Part shown: positions 1 through 11,315 of the stretch, in pieces
Position numbering within the stretch: position 1 is the stretch's first letter
How the letters are laid out: every line of letters starts with the position of its first letter
From: Moniliophthora roreri
Taxonomy: Eukaryota; Basidiomycota; Agaricomycetes; Agaricales; Marasmiaceae
Reading direction: 5' to 3'
Length of the DNA stretch: 64,000 nucleotides
Assembly: GCA_001466705.2 (NCBI GenBank)
Contig: LATX02000001.1
Coordinates: 1-64,000, forward strand
Program-made: the position numbers and the translations under genes
Notes under the pieces: generated by a model
What the model was told of the DNA's origin: nothing
Databases searched by the model: none
What the model saw: the letters and a program-made list of their open reading frames with translations, nothing else

Positions 1-192
1 CTGTTGTCAACAGCACCTAAGTTGAGATCTTGACCTAATGTGATGCCACAATGACTCTCATGACAGTGGGTAGAACCCTCTGCACTCAAGCCAGGAAAGG
101 GATAAGGAAAAGAGTGATCCGGCATAGACTCTAGGTTGATATGATGTTGAACTCAACAGACACGAAGTCAATGTCTAGCCCAAATGACCATG
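1..192 (-). mobile_element. LTR family A, partial copy with leader
   Basis: Bases 39-192 match the first third of the complete family A LTR at 303-755, starting with the LTR end TGTGATG. Bases 1-38 are the adjoining leader of a minus-strand Ty3/gypsy element, including the predicted primer site (27-38, AGGTCAAGAT read on the minus strand). The LTR match stops abruptly near 192, where the leader of the next copy begins. The element body lies outside the window. Confidence 0.75.
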
Positions 193-302
193 TCTTCAGT
201 GTCATAGGCATGAGTGTGTTCTCTGCAATCTCTAGCCAGAATGCTTTGCTGATGCAAGGTCGATGTACACTATCGACAGTGCAACCTAAGATCTTGACCT
301 AA
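193..302 (-). other. Leader and primer binding site of family A gypsy element
   Basis: This sequence abuts the complete LTR at 303-755 on the side that is downstream for a minus-strand element. Read on the minus strand it begins with TTAGGTCAAGATCTTAGG. The 10-mer AGGTCAAGAT (291-300) is exactly complementary to ATCTTGACCT inside the LTR (512-521 complement), which lies about 30 nt downstream of a TATA box (548-555). This is the layout of self-primed Tf1/sushi elements. No gag ORF is visible before the break at 192/193. Confidence 0.6.
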
Positions 303-755
303 TGTGATGCCACAATGACCCTCATCACAGTGAGTAGAACTCTCTGCACTCGAGTCAGGAAAAGGATAAGGAAAGAGATGATCCAGCATGACTCTAGGTT
401 GATACGATGTTGAACTCAACAGACACAAAGTCAATGTCTAGCCCAAATGACCAAGTTAGTTAAGCTACTGAGATATGTACAAGAGGTACTTGCCTAGCCC
501 AAATGACCAAGAGGTCAAGATGGGGAACTAGGCTACAAAAGGTCCAGTATAAATACAAGGAGTCAGTCTTGGCAAAAATAACTGATGGAAATGGAAGAAT
601 GATCTGGAAGGAAACCCAGGTGGAATGGAATGTTCTATGGAAGGGTGGCTGTGGTAGTATAAATATGGTAAGTAATTGGATAAATAGATAAGAGATAAAA
701 GATAAGATAACTGGACTTAGAAGAGAATGAAAGGAAAAAGCTATGCTCTATCACA
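303..755 (-). mobile_element. Complete LTR of gypsy family A
   Basis: This 453-bp LTR has ends TGTGATG and TATCACA, the usual TG...CA form. It aligns end to end with the LTR at 21464-22668 once the MITE there is removed. In the minus-strand sense it holds a TATA box (548-555) followed after about 30 nt by the putative transcript start region containing ATCTTGACCT. At 636-638 it keeps the uninterrupted TAT that is duplicated around the MITE in the other copy. Confidence 0.85.
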
Positions 756-840
756 AAGTGGCACCAGTGGATGATCAGCACAGAAATGAGATTTACATTG
801 GAGATAATGCCTCTATCCCCTCACCCACACCCCAGGACTC

Positions 841-1617
841 GGTAATATGTTGAACCTAGAAAAGACCCACTTTTATTCATTTTACACTATTTCTGAATTG
901 GAACACTTTAATATGACATGAGATAATGGGTAATAAGGACTATAGTGAGCCCAGTCTGCTAGTCATTGCCTTAGAGAAGCTGTGGTACCTTAGAAAGTAT
1001 GAAAAGCTATATGATAACTTAGAGGAGACATCAAAACAGAAAGACAACTTAGAACAGGAACAATCATAGAACGATCCTCTTCCAAAGTCAATATACAGAT
1101 CAGAGTCAAAGCAGGCGATCTCTTAATAAAGAATTCACTAGCAGCTAAACAATATGTGATAAGTGAACTAGGTACAAAGACTGCTCAGAAAGACAGAAAT
1201 CACTTCTGAAGGACATCCACTACCTACAGACAGATACAACGAGACATATGAAGACATCTGAATAATCCCTCTTTTAGTATCTCAGTCACTCATTTGTCTA
1301 CATACTCAAGTAACTCTGCCCCCTCTGATTGTGAATACATGAAAAGTTTGTTTGGTGTATAAATTTGTGTGCCATTCCAGTTTTGCTTCCTCACTACAGG
1401 CCCTGGAGATTGGTCCTGAGTGACTCTAGAGAGATAGAAATCTGATAATGAATTTGCGTTGCAAGAGATAAGAGTGACATCTTGAGTGTGTTATAGCACT
1501 TTTCTAAGAGAAACTTTACACCAAGAAGGAGCCTTGGGCACTTGGAGTGTGGCCTGTGTGTGTATCAGGTTGTGACACACTTAGAGTCTTAGCAAGAGGT
1601 GTGCCTGTGCTGAACTC
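841..1617 (+). repeat. Repeat D copy 1 (partial)
   Basis: This starts with the family's TAATATG-type end and follows the other D copies with internal deletions, up to the N at 1618. Short ORFs here are shared among D copies only because the DNA is repeated; they show no protein-like conservation. Confidence 0.75.
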
Positions 1618-1681
1618 NAGTAAGTGCACTTGCTTTGTTTTTTTCTATTTAACAACTTACACTTCCTTTAGATTGTCTACT

Positions 1682-3436
1682 AATATGGCAAATCTAGAAA
1701 AGACCCAATTTTATTCAATTTACATTACTTTTGAATCAGAACACTTTAATATGACACAAGATAATAGGTAATAAGGACTAGAGTGAGCCCAGTCTGCTAG
1801 TCATTGCCTTAGAGAAGCTATAGTGCATTAGAAAGTACAAAGAGCTATATAATACACTATACAGAGATGTCTAAGCTGTACTTTCTGACTTATCTATATA
1901 TCAGATCCAAAGAGAATCACTCTCAAAACCCATAGAGAACCTAACTATAACCATATGAATGCATTAGCTAGTTAACCAAGCTCTCAAAAGTGCTATCAAT
2001 GGGAATTTTGTTTTTATTTCAATTTTCTATGACATCTGCAAAGTGCAATGTGCAGTCAGACAGTACAGAGGTGCTTAGAAAAGACATCAAAACAGAAAGA
2101 CAATTTAGAAAAGAAACAATCATAGAATGATTGTCATTCAAAGTCAATATGGCAGATTAAAGTCAAAGTGAACAATCTCTTAATAAAGAGTTCAAAAGTG
2201 GCAAAGCCATACAAAATAAAATAACTAAGTGCAAAGTAACCTCAGAAGGAAGGAAACCACTTTTGAAGGCCTACCACTATCTACATACAGATACAATGAG
2301 ACATACAATAAATATCTAATGCATAAGAAGCTCTAAATAAGACTAAGAATGCATCATCAAAGAAGATAGAAATAGTAACAGTGTGTTCTGATCTCAGAAA
2401 CTTTGGCATCTAGGCCTCTGCTGATATGCAGATGCTGAAAAGGGAAATGCTATAAGAATACAGAATGGATACACCCATCTGCTTATAGTTACCCAACTTA
2501 GAAAAGAGAAAATACCAACTATAGAGTCCAGACCATCTGGAGAAGTAGATACCTGTGCAGATATGGTCAGATACCCTAGTGGCCAGACTCTGTGACATCC
2601 AAATATTCCCTCTTTTAGCATCTCAGTCACTCATTTATTATTTCCTCAACTATTGGTCATTATTTCTAATTTTCTGTAGATATATTCTGTGAACCATATA
2701 TAAGGACAGCTAGATATTTGTAGATACTCAAGTAACTCTGCCCCCTCTGATTGTGAATACATAACAAGCTTGTTTGATGTATAATTGTGTGTGCCATTCC
2801 AGTTCTGCTTCCTCACTACAGGCCCTGGAGATTGGTCCTGAGTGACTCCAGAGAGATAGAGATCTAATAACAAACTTGCATTGTAAGAGACAAGAGTAAC
2901 ATCTTGGGTGCATTGTAGCACTTTTCTAAGAGACACTTTACACCAAGAAGGAGCCTTGGGCACTTGAAGTGTGGTCTGTGTGTGTATCAGGTTGTAACAC
3001 ACTTAGAGTCTTAGCAAGAGATGTGCCTGCACTGAACTCTTTGCAGAAACTGGTCTAGAACCTTTTCCAGTACACTGTGTGCTGTAGTTGTCTTAAAGAA
3101 GTCTTGAACTCCATAGAGTCAGACTATATCAGCTATTGAGTCTTTGTACAGGACTATAGCTCTTGTGTTTGTGCTTTATGCACTGTGTTCTTTGTGTTTT
3201 GTGTGTGTTTGTGAAATAAACCCCTTTTTAAAACCCATCTATACTCCTTTGGAGGTGAACACTTTGAAGTAGGATACTTCAATAAGAGAGAATCCACCTA
3301 GCTAAGAGTTTTGTTGGTATTCTAAGTGTGGCAACTCTGATCACATCAATCCACACTCGCACAACAACTTGAGTTAGACTTTTAAAGGTTATCTTTTGGG
3401 TAGTTTTCTACTAGTCTTATCTTAGACAAATTATCA
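1682..3436 (+). repeat. Repeat D copy 2, near full-length LTR-like repeat
   Basis: This copy of about 1.75 kb runs from TAATATGGCA to AGACAAATTA. It carries a TATATAAGG TATA-like box near 2697 and an AATAAA signal near 3219, in the order expected of an LTR (promoter, then polyadenylation signal). Its ends are TAAT...ATTA rather than TG...CA, and I see no target duplication. Other copies start at 841, 5849, 10778 and 13633, with inverted copies near 47.3-47.9 and 48.5-49.0 kb. Related coding sequence is not recognisable, so it may be an LTR of an unusual element or a non-autonomous element. Confidence 0.7.
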
Positions 3437-3510
3437 CTATACCCTCAGGACAAATCACCATCTATTATAGATATCTACTCCACAATCAAACACAAAAGTC
3501 ATTTTATGAA

Positions 3511-4484
3511 TTTAGCACTTTTCTAAGAGACACTTTACACCAAGAAGGAGCCTTGGGCACTTGAAGTGTGGCCTGTGTGTGTATCAGGTTGTAACACACT
3601 TAGAGTCTTAGCAAGAGGTGTGCCTGCACTGAACTCTTTGTAGAAATTGGTCTAGAACCTTTTCCAGTACACTGTGTGCTGTAGTTGTCTTAAAGAAGTC
3701 TTGAACTCCATAGAGTCAGACTATATCAGCTATTGAGTCTTTGTACAGGACTATAGCTCTTGTGTTTGTGCTTTATGCACTGTGTTCTTTGTGTTTTGTG
3801 TGTGTTTGTGAAATAAACCCCTTTTTAAAACCCATCTATACTCCTTTGGAGGTGAACACTTTGAAGTAGGATACTTCAATAANCCATTCCAGTTTTGCTT
3901 CCTCACTACAGGCCCTGGAGATTGGTCCTGAGTGACTCCAGAGAGATAGACATCTGATAATGAACTTGTGTCATGCTTTTCTAAGAGAAACTTTACACCA
4001 AGAAGGAGCCTTGGGCACTTGGAGTGTGGCCTGTGTGTGTATCAGGTTGTGACACAGTTAGAGTCTTAGCAAGGGGTGTGCCTGCACTGAACTCTTTGTA
4101 GAAATTGGTCTAGGACCTTTTCCAGTACACTGTGTGCTGTAGTAGTCTTAAAGAAGTCTTGAACTCCATAGGGTCAGACTATATCGGCTATTGAGTCTTT
4201 GTACAGGACTGTAGCTCTTGTGTTTGTGCTTTGTGCACTGTGTTCTTTGTGTTTTGTGTGTGTGTTTGTGATATAAACCATTTTAAAACCATATATACTC
4301 CTCTGGAGGTGAACACTTTGAAGTAGATTGCTTCAATAAGAGAGAATCAACCTAGCTAAGAGTTTTGTTGGCATTCTAAGTGCAGTAACTCTGATCACAT
4401 TGATCCACACTTGCACAACAACCTGAGTTAGACTTTTGGAGGTTATCTTTTGGGTAGTTTTCCATTAGTCTTATCTTAGACAAA
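3511..4484 (+). repeat. Repeat D fragments, direct repeats of the D 3' part
   Basis: Bases 3511-3882 repeat 2915-3286 almost exactly. After the N at 3883, another diverged D fragment runs to AGACAAATTA at about 4484 with its own AATAAA-like region. The N in the middle suggests that two contig ends were abutted inside the repeat, so the real copy number is uncertain. Confidence 0.65.
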
Positions 4485-4508
4485 TTAACAGACTGGCAAG
4501 TGTGTGGN

Positions 4509-4817
4509 TTTAGGAACAGGATTGACGGGTCAATCACTGGAAGATCCTGGAGTCATCATTTCTGGTTCAGATGGGGAATTATACAAATTCCTAAGTCTGT
4601 TGAAAGGATCAGGTTCTTGGGAAGACTTAGCTTCAGGTTCTTCAATTTCTGTTTGTTCTTCTGGTTGGAGACTGTCTATCGCTCCTCTCTGCTGGGCACG
4701 AGTAATTCGGCATGGAGTTTGTTCGGGATTCGGGTTCAATAGCTGTTCGGCTACTTCGAGTTGATCATCGAGATCAGATTCTTCAAGAGCCGTAAGACGG
4801 GCTTGTGGCGGTGTCAT
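4509..4817 (-). CDS. gag N-terminus of a family B gypsy element (partial)
   Basis: An open frame starts with ATG at 4817, directly downstream (minus strand) of a family B LTR and its leader, where gag is expected. The predicted N-terminal 95 residues begin MTPPQARLTALEESDLDDQ and are acidic and proline-rich, as in gag proteins of Tf1/sushi elements. The frame has a stop at 4530-4532 and the sequence breaks at the N at 4508, so zinc knuckle and pol are absent. The assignment rests on position relative to the LTR and on the similar start (MPPRTEQQ) after the LTR at 63481. Confidence 0.55.
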
Positions 4818-4878
4818 GGTTTGGTTTGGGTTTGATGCCTAGACCTAGACAGGTCGGCAAACATTCAGCTTGACCTTT
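4818..4878 (-). other. Leader and self-primer binding site, family B element
   Basis: Read on the minus strand, the LTR end is followed by AAAGGTCAAGCTGAA (4878-4864). Thirteen of these bases are exactly complementary to TTCAGCTTGACCT within the same LTR (complement of 5029-5042), which lies about 30 nt after a TATA-like sequence. This matches the Tf1 self-priming arrangement rather than a tRNA 3'-end primer site. The leader then runs about 45 nt to the gag ATG. Confidence 0.6.
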
Positions 4879-5373
4879 TGTTATGTTACTTGCACAGCAA
4901 TGACAACTTCTCAACACTACTATGATGTAGCAGTGTTAAGTTTCAAAAAAGTTCAAGTTTGAGTTCACTTAGCTTTCGCTAAGGTTTAGAGAGTACAGTT
5001 GAGGTGAGCAAGATAGAATGAATTAACTAGGTCAAGCTGAAGTAGCTTAGACCTAGAGACTATCTACTTATACAATGATTGTAGCTATCAATTTGGATAC
5101 AAACTGCTAAGTCGACATTGTTGTTTAGTAAACAAGTAGAAAGAAACAGAAGTGAATAGAATAGTGAAGTCATAATGATGTCATCATAACTCCTTAAATA
5201 CGAAAAGGAAACATAGATGGAAATGGGAACTAGAAAGGTGTATATGTCCAGATGTCAATAAGAAGCATAGGTAAGCACTGAATAGTGCTTAAGAGACAAA
5301 AGTAGAAATGGAAAGAAAATAAAGTCTGTGACGTAAAGAAGAAAAATTAATGTCTTCAGGATCAACTGTAACA
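4879..5373 (-). mobile_element. 5' LTR of family B gypsy element
   Basis: The ends are TGTTATGTTAC and CTGTAACA, giving a short terminal inverted repeat. It is about 495 bp and diverged from the other B LTRs in its U3 half. It is followed on the minus strand by leader, primer site and gag start, so it is the 5' LTR of a minus-strand element broken off at the N at 4508. Confidence 0.75.
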
Positions 5374-5394
5374 CTTTGACTGCAGATTGATGAC

Positions 5395-5620
5395 ATCAAC
5401 AGGGACAGGTGAGTGCAGAGGGCAAGGGTGCTGGATGATGGCAAGAGTGGATGACAGCAAGGGAGGATGACAGCAAAGGTGGGCAACAGTGAGGGTGGAC
5501 TGATAGTGACAATGGTGACAACAGGGGTAGATGGTAACAGTGAGTGTAGCAAGGACAAGAGGAGGGATGGTGGTGGTATGAAGGAAAGAAAGAATCCATG
5601 GAGTTTGAAAATTGTTGAAC
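5395..5620 (+). repeat. Purine-rich dispersed repeat
   Basis: This is GA-rich sequence with repeated GATGACAGCAA-like and GGTGACAA-like words. Its end (GATGGTGGTGGTA, then AAGGAAAGAAAGA, then AGTTTGAAAATTG) matches the reverse complement of 11690-11770, so this is a dispersed repeat present in opposite orientation. ORFs on both strands are low-complexity artefacts. Confidence 0.5.
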
Positions 5621-5848
5621 AAAATAAACAAATGATTGTGGAGGTCTTCACTCACATGATGACACATTGCAAACATCATTTCTTAGAGTTGCAATGACAG
5701 AATTTTCCTCCCCAAATTTCTGCAAAGAACTCCATGTAACTTATTTTGAACCTAGTAAATGCATACAAACCTCTGAAAATAGCTCCAGCACCAAAAACCT
5801 GAAGTATCCCCCATAACCACCCTTAACCACCCTTAACTGGTAATGGCA

Positions 5849-7253
5849 GTAATATGTCAAACCTAGAAAAGACCCACTTTTATTCATTTTACATTACTTT
5901 TGATTTGGAACACTTTAATATGACACAAGATAACAGGTAATAAGGACTAGAGTGAGCCCAGTCTGCTAGTCATTGCCTTGGAGAAGCTATGGTACCTTGG
6001 AAAGTACAAAGAGCTATATGATATGCTATATAGAGGTGTCTAAGCTGTACTTTCTGACTTATCTATATATCAGATTCAAAGCGGATCACTCCCAAAACCT
6101 GTAGGAAACCTAACTATGGCCCAATGAACACATTGGCTAGTTAACCAAGCTCTCAAAGTGCTATCAATGGGATTTTAATTTCTATTTTACCTTTCTATGA
6201 TATCTGCAAGGTGCAACATGCAGTCAAACAGTACAGAGGTACTTAGAGGAGACATCAAAACAGAAAGACAACTTAGAACAGGAATGATCACAGAATGATC
6301 CTCCTCTGAAGTCAATATATGGATCAAAGTCAAAGCAGGCAATCTCTTAGTAAAGAGTTCACTGGCAGCTAAACAATACAAGATAAACTAACTGGGTACA
6401 AAGTCCTCTCAGAAAGAAGGAAATCACTTCCAAAGGCCATCTACTACTTACACACAGATATAACAAGACATAAGAAGAATATCTAATGCATAAGAAGTCC
6501 TAAATAAGACCAAATGTGCATTGTTGAAGGAGATAGGAACAGTAACAGCATGTTCTGACCTTGGAAGCTTTGGCCTCTAGACCCCTGCTGATGTGCAGAT
6601 ACTAGAAAGGGGAATGCTGTAAAGAAATGGGATGGATACAGCCATCTGCTCATAGATACCTGACTTAGAAAAGAGAAAATACAAATTATAGAGTCCAGAA
6701 CACCTGGAAACATAGATACCTGCATGGATATGGTTGGATACCCTAGTGGCCAGACTCCATGACATCTGAATATTCTCTCTTTTAGTATCTCAGTCACTCA
6801 TTTATAATTTTCTGTAGATATATTCCATAGACTATATATAAGGACAGCTAGATATTCATACATACTCAAGTAACTCTGCCCTCTCTGATTGTGAATACAT
6901 GAAGAGTTTGTTTGGTGTATAAACTCATGTGCCATTCCAGTTTTGCTTCCTCACTTCAGGCCCTGGAGATTGATTCTGAGTGACTCCAGAGAGATAGACA
7001 TCTGATAATGAACTTGCATCATAAGAGATAAGAGTAACATCTTGAGTGTGTTATAGCACTTTTCTAAGAGACACTTTACACCAAGAAGGAGCCTTGAGCA
7101 CTTGGAGTGTGGCCTGTGTTGGGTATCAGGTTGTGACACACTTAGATTCTTAGCAAGAGGTGTGCCTGTGCTGAGCTCTTTNCTGAGTTAGACTTTTGGA
7201 GGATATCTTTTGAATAGTTTTTCCACTAGTCTTATCTTAGACAAATTAGCAGG
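5849..7253 (+). repeat. Repeat D copy 3, interrupted by an assembly gap
   Basis: It runs from TAATATGTCA to AGACAAATTA with an N at 7182 that removes the AATAAA region. The four bases GCAG lie immediately before the left end and immediately after the right end, a possible 4-bp target duplication, though the gap makes this uncertain. Confidence 0.65.
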
Positions 7254-7482
7254 TAATGAGATGGTTAAGAGGGGGCTATATCTCACACAATACCAGTAAG
7301 TATGAGTAATATAGTTGTTATATCCCCTATTACTGAATTTAAGTTGGACTACAGTTATGCTATAGATATATCTACCTATTACCAGGCACTGGCAAGTTTC
7401 AGGTGTTTTAGCCACCCATAACCCATCAGTGCCTTTTGACATTTTGTGCAATAATAGAGACATAAAATTACCCTCTTTGTTA
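7254..7482 (+). repeat. Degenerate dispersed repeat E fragment
   Basis: This contains the words CCACCCATAACCC and then CATTTTGTGCAAT, which recur in the same order at about 13250-13370 and 14920-15186, with shorter pieces at 5805-5845 and 11620-11660. No coding capacity is visible. The type of element is unknown. Confidence 0.4.
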
Positions 7483-7487
7483 TGTTA

Positions 7488-8568
7488 CTTGCACAGCAAT
7501 GTCAACAAATACAATACAAAGATGTCACATTGTAGCTCAAGGTTAAGTTCAAGTTTGTTCAGAGGTCACACTATGGACAAAAGGTCCTTTTGGAGATTAC
7601 TAAAATATTTGAGAAATATTGCTAAAAACTAATACATTCTTCTGGGCAATATTTGCTCTAAACTTATTGTAAATTATTCTATATTAATAAAACATTTCCT
7701 TAATGCAATATTATAGGAATATATACTATATTATTTACACTGAAAATAGTATTAAAATGTGCCCAAGTTATTGTGTTTTTCTGTACATCAAAAGTGTGTG
7801 AAATCCTAACCAAATTGGGCCAAAAATCCGGATTTTTTTGTTCTGGGAAAACAGAAGTAAAACTTAATCAAATTACCATATGCCAATTTAGTACATCTAA
7901 AACAGTTGCAAAACAGTAGAAAAAAACAAAACTTTAATATATAAAATATTTGTGCTAAATGTGCCTAAAAACTAATGGAATATTTGATAATTCCCTCTTA
8001 GCTAAAATTAATAGGAAAGTATCAAGATTTTAATCTAATTTTTATAAAATTTGGACAAAAAAAGTATAAAAGCAAAGCATATAATTTTAAGACTGTCTTT
8101 TTCATATTAAATCTATTTGTATTATATAAACATTTTCAGTTGACTAAATTCTTTGGGAAGCTATCTCAAAAGAACTCTTTGTCTGTAGTCTCAAGAGGTT
8201 GTTGCAAGCACAAGGTTTGGATTAACCAAGTCAAGCTGAAGAGCTAAGACCCAGTTTGTCTGCCTTAAATACATGTCTTGTATCTATGCATTTGTACCAT
8301 TAGAAACTAGTAGAAACAATAGAAGGTTTTCAAAAAAGATATAAGAAAGAATGAGAGAGAATGTCAGAAAAAGTATCAGTAATCATAGAATATGAGAGAA
8401 CTTCATAGAAAGAGAACATCTGGTCAGATGGTATAAGTACAGAGGTAGATAGAAAAGGGAACTGGGAACATGTAGTTGTCCAATGGAAAGGGGAACATAT
8501 GTTCTGAGTATAATGTCATGTGATTGGGGACATGTCATATGTCTGAGGAGTTAGAGAAAATTGTAACA
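7488..8568. mobile_element. Solo LTR of family B with nested MITE
   Basis: The LTR ends TGTTATGTTACTTGC and TTGTAACA are flanked by a perfect 5-bp duplication CTCTT (7483-7487 and 8569-8573). No internal gypsy sequence is attached, so it is a solo LTR left by LTR-LTR recombination. Without the 622-bp insertion at 7569-8190 it would be about 456 bp, the normal family length. Confidence 0.85.
7569..8190. mobile_element. CACTA-type MITE inside the solo LTR
   Basis: This AT-rich 622-bp insertion is bounded by imperfect inverted repeats: left CACTATGGACAAAAGG, right end (reverse complement) GACTACAGACAAAGAG, both continuing into a TCTTTT-like word. It is flanked by a 3-bp duplication TCA (7566-7568 and 8191-8193). 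The CACTA end and 3-bp duplication fit the CACTA (EnSpm/CMC) superfamily. No transposase is encoded, so it is non-autonomous. It resembles the MITE at 21802-22548. Confidence 0.7.
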
Positions 8569-8573
8569 CTCTT

Positions 8574-10777
8574 TCACCACTTTTATTGACAATAAAACTG
8601 TGTTCTGTCATTCAATTGTTTCCTTTGTAATATCCAATGACTCTAAAGGCTCATAAACAGTCAATGCAGATTCAGCAGAGCTGTGTATAGCTATAATTTG
8701 TCAACTCTCCCATCAACTTTGAGCCTCCTTTGGATTATACTATATATATAGTTAACAGTATGGTTACAGGCTTGCCTATAAATGCCACTACTTCACAACT
8801 CATTGTGGAAATATGAAAGGCTATTGTTTGCTTAGAGAAGTGATGCAGTAAATTGATATCAATGAAATTGTCTCTACAAGGCCAGATTGTTCAGACAGAC
8901 TGCCCCAGCAGCAATAGCAGCAACTTCATCACTTGGTTTAGACTTAAGTCCACCAAGTTTATTCTGGATGGTCTGTATTCCAGATGCAGCAAATGTAAAT
9001 GCAGCAGCTATTTGCAATGTCAGCTGAATGAGGTTTGATCCTTCCATGTATAACAGAGAATTCAAATGGTACACTGGGTGCAATAAAGTGTAAGACATAA
9101 AGATTTTCTTTAATAAATCCTACAACAATGCATGTGAATTATAGTAAATTACTTTTGAATTCATGTTGATAAATTTCTAATGATTTCACTAGTATAATAC
9201 ACATGTATTATGCTCATGTGTATTATGCTAACATTATGCTAAACATTACCTTGATTTTATACTATATTACATAGTGTCTATGATAAAGCATAAAACCCAT
9301 GTAGTACTTATCTAATTTATGCTTATTTTATGCTATAAAGAGGAATTAGCATAAGTATACTGTTTCACATAAAGTAAGGCACATAACACATATATAGAAA
9401 TCATCTTGAATCTTACCACTTTGTTATGCTCACACTGTCTTAACAGCTTTATATCTTATGCCTATTCTAACTAGTTACCTTATTAGGCCTTTATAGAGGA
9501 TATAGTGTGACACATACTCACTGCATAGAGGCTATACTTACTACACAGAGACTATACTGCCTGATAGACCATGCATAGACTATACTCACTGTACAGAGAT
9601 TATACTTACTGTATAGAGGCTATATTGCCCATGTTGACTATACTGCTTCTATAGAGATTCTACAGGAATACCAGACCAGGGGATTAATCCTCACTAAATA
9701 TTTAGTGAAAGATTGCCACTAAAAGTTGATTCTTTGGGATCTTGGCAAGGTAATCCAGTAATCTGTGGTTAACCTGAATTGATTGCATGATCTGCTGGAT
9801 CTATTAGTTCAGGCATGATCATATTGCAAGGATAGATTGTCACAGATTGATCTACATTAATATAGGTAATCCAATCAGTATCAATCCTAATCCAATACAA
9901 TACAATCCAAATTCTAACTATCTAGCAAAGGGTCAAGCTTTAAGCCCATACAACTTGGTACCTACATAGTAGAATGGGTATCAGGGGTAGACTGGCAACT
10001 TGGATTGATGGCAATGGGTGTTTGGACATGGAAGGAGCATTAGTAAGGATGGGGATAGAATTAGTCAATTTTAAACTTTGCAGAAGGATGCAACAAAACT
10101 CACCCAGGTCTCATATTCTTTTCTAGATATTCCCAGGCATAATTCATTACCTTTGGCACTAGTTCTGCTGTACAGAATTGGGGAAAGTGAAAGGATATCA
10201 CTGCATAAGTCTGTAAGTTGCATGTAAAGAGAATCACCAACATACTGGTCAGCTATAATGATGAGGGTTGCTGGAGCTTTGAGGTAGGCTTATGTGAGAG
10301 CTTGTTACATTGGATAGAAGGTAATTGGGTACTTGAAGGTGGTGGTTTAGAAGAGAGCTTTGTTTAATTCCCATGTAGACTCTAGACCATTACTATATAT
10401 GAAATTTTCTTGTCATGGGCACTCCATGTTTGCCCCAGTGGCTACATGGGAATTCAACAGACTTCTTGCCTCCCAACCCCCATCATCACACCTTTGTTTC
10501 ATGGTACATACTCCCCTTCACCTCCTTCACTTGTTGACCTCTTTATTTCACAGTAAGATCCATAGAGACAAGGAGAGTTGTAGGCTAGGCATAGTTGGAG
10601 ATATGGCAACCAACATATGTTCCACAATCTTACCCGCTAAATATAACTACTAACAAATGCCTTTGCCTAGTCATATGCCACTACATCTTGAATCAAGCCA
10701 AAGCTACAACTACTGATGCAAAACTACATCCTCTTCCCAAAAAGCCACCAACTTCTCATGCTAGTCCTGGACACATT
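8574..10777. other. Intergenic AT-rich stretch without a recognisable gene
   Basis: I see only short ORFs with no family resemblance. Around 9190-9400 there are repeated ATTATGCT/CACATGTATTATG words. At 9500-9660 an imperfect tandem array of about 20-25 bp based on ACAGAGACTATACTT is visible. Opposing reading frames near 8853-9098 are not supported by splice sites or homology. Confidence 0.5.
9500..9660. repeat. Imperfect short tandem repeat
   Basis: Words such as CATAGAGGCTATACTTACT, ACAGAGACTATACTGCC and GTACAGAGATTATACTTACT follow each other about six times with variable spacing. This is a decayed minisatellite. Confidence 0.55.
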
Positions 10778-11314
10778 AATATGGCAAACCTAGAAAAGAC
10801 CCAACTTTATGTGTTTTACATTACTTTTGAATCAGAACACTTTAATATAACATAAGATAATGGGTAATAAGGATTAGAGTGAGCCCAGTCTGCTACTAAT
10901 TGCTTTAGAGAAGCTATGGTGCATTAGAAAGTACAAAGAGCTACATGATATGCTATACAGAGGTGTCTAAGCTGTACTTTCTGACTTATCTATGTATCAG
11001 ATCCAAAGTGGGTCACTCCCAAAACCTGTAGAGAATCTAACTAGGACCCAATGAACACATTGGCTAGCTAACTGAGCTCTCAAAAGTGCTATCAATGGGA
11101 ATTTTGTTTTATTTTAGCTTTCTATGAAATCTGCAAAGTGCAATGTGCAGTCAAACAGTATAGAGGTACTTAGAAGAGACATCAGCACAGAAAGACAACT
11201 TAGAACAGAAGCAATCAAAGAATGATTGTCCTCTGGAGTTAATATACAGATCAAAATCAAAGCAGACAATCTCTTAATAAAGAGTTCAAAGGCATTATGA
11301 CCATATGAAAATAA
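10778..11314 (+). repeat. Repeat D copy 4 (5' part)
   Basis: This begins TAATATGGCAAACC and matches the first about 540 bp of D, ending at the N at 11315. Confidence 0.75.
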
Positions 11315-11315
11315 N

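Noticed and set aside
2394..2630. Conserved minus-strand ORF in repeat D (also near 6483-6797 and 14337-14642)
   Set aside because: The frames look alike only because the DNA is repeated; they lack conserved starts, contain different stops and show no protein motif.
5289..5679. Overlapping minus-strand ORFs rich in serine, proline and histidine
   Set aside because: They are low-complexity translations of the purine-rich repeat.
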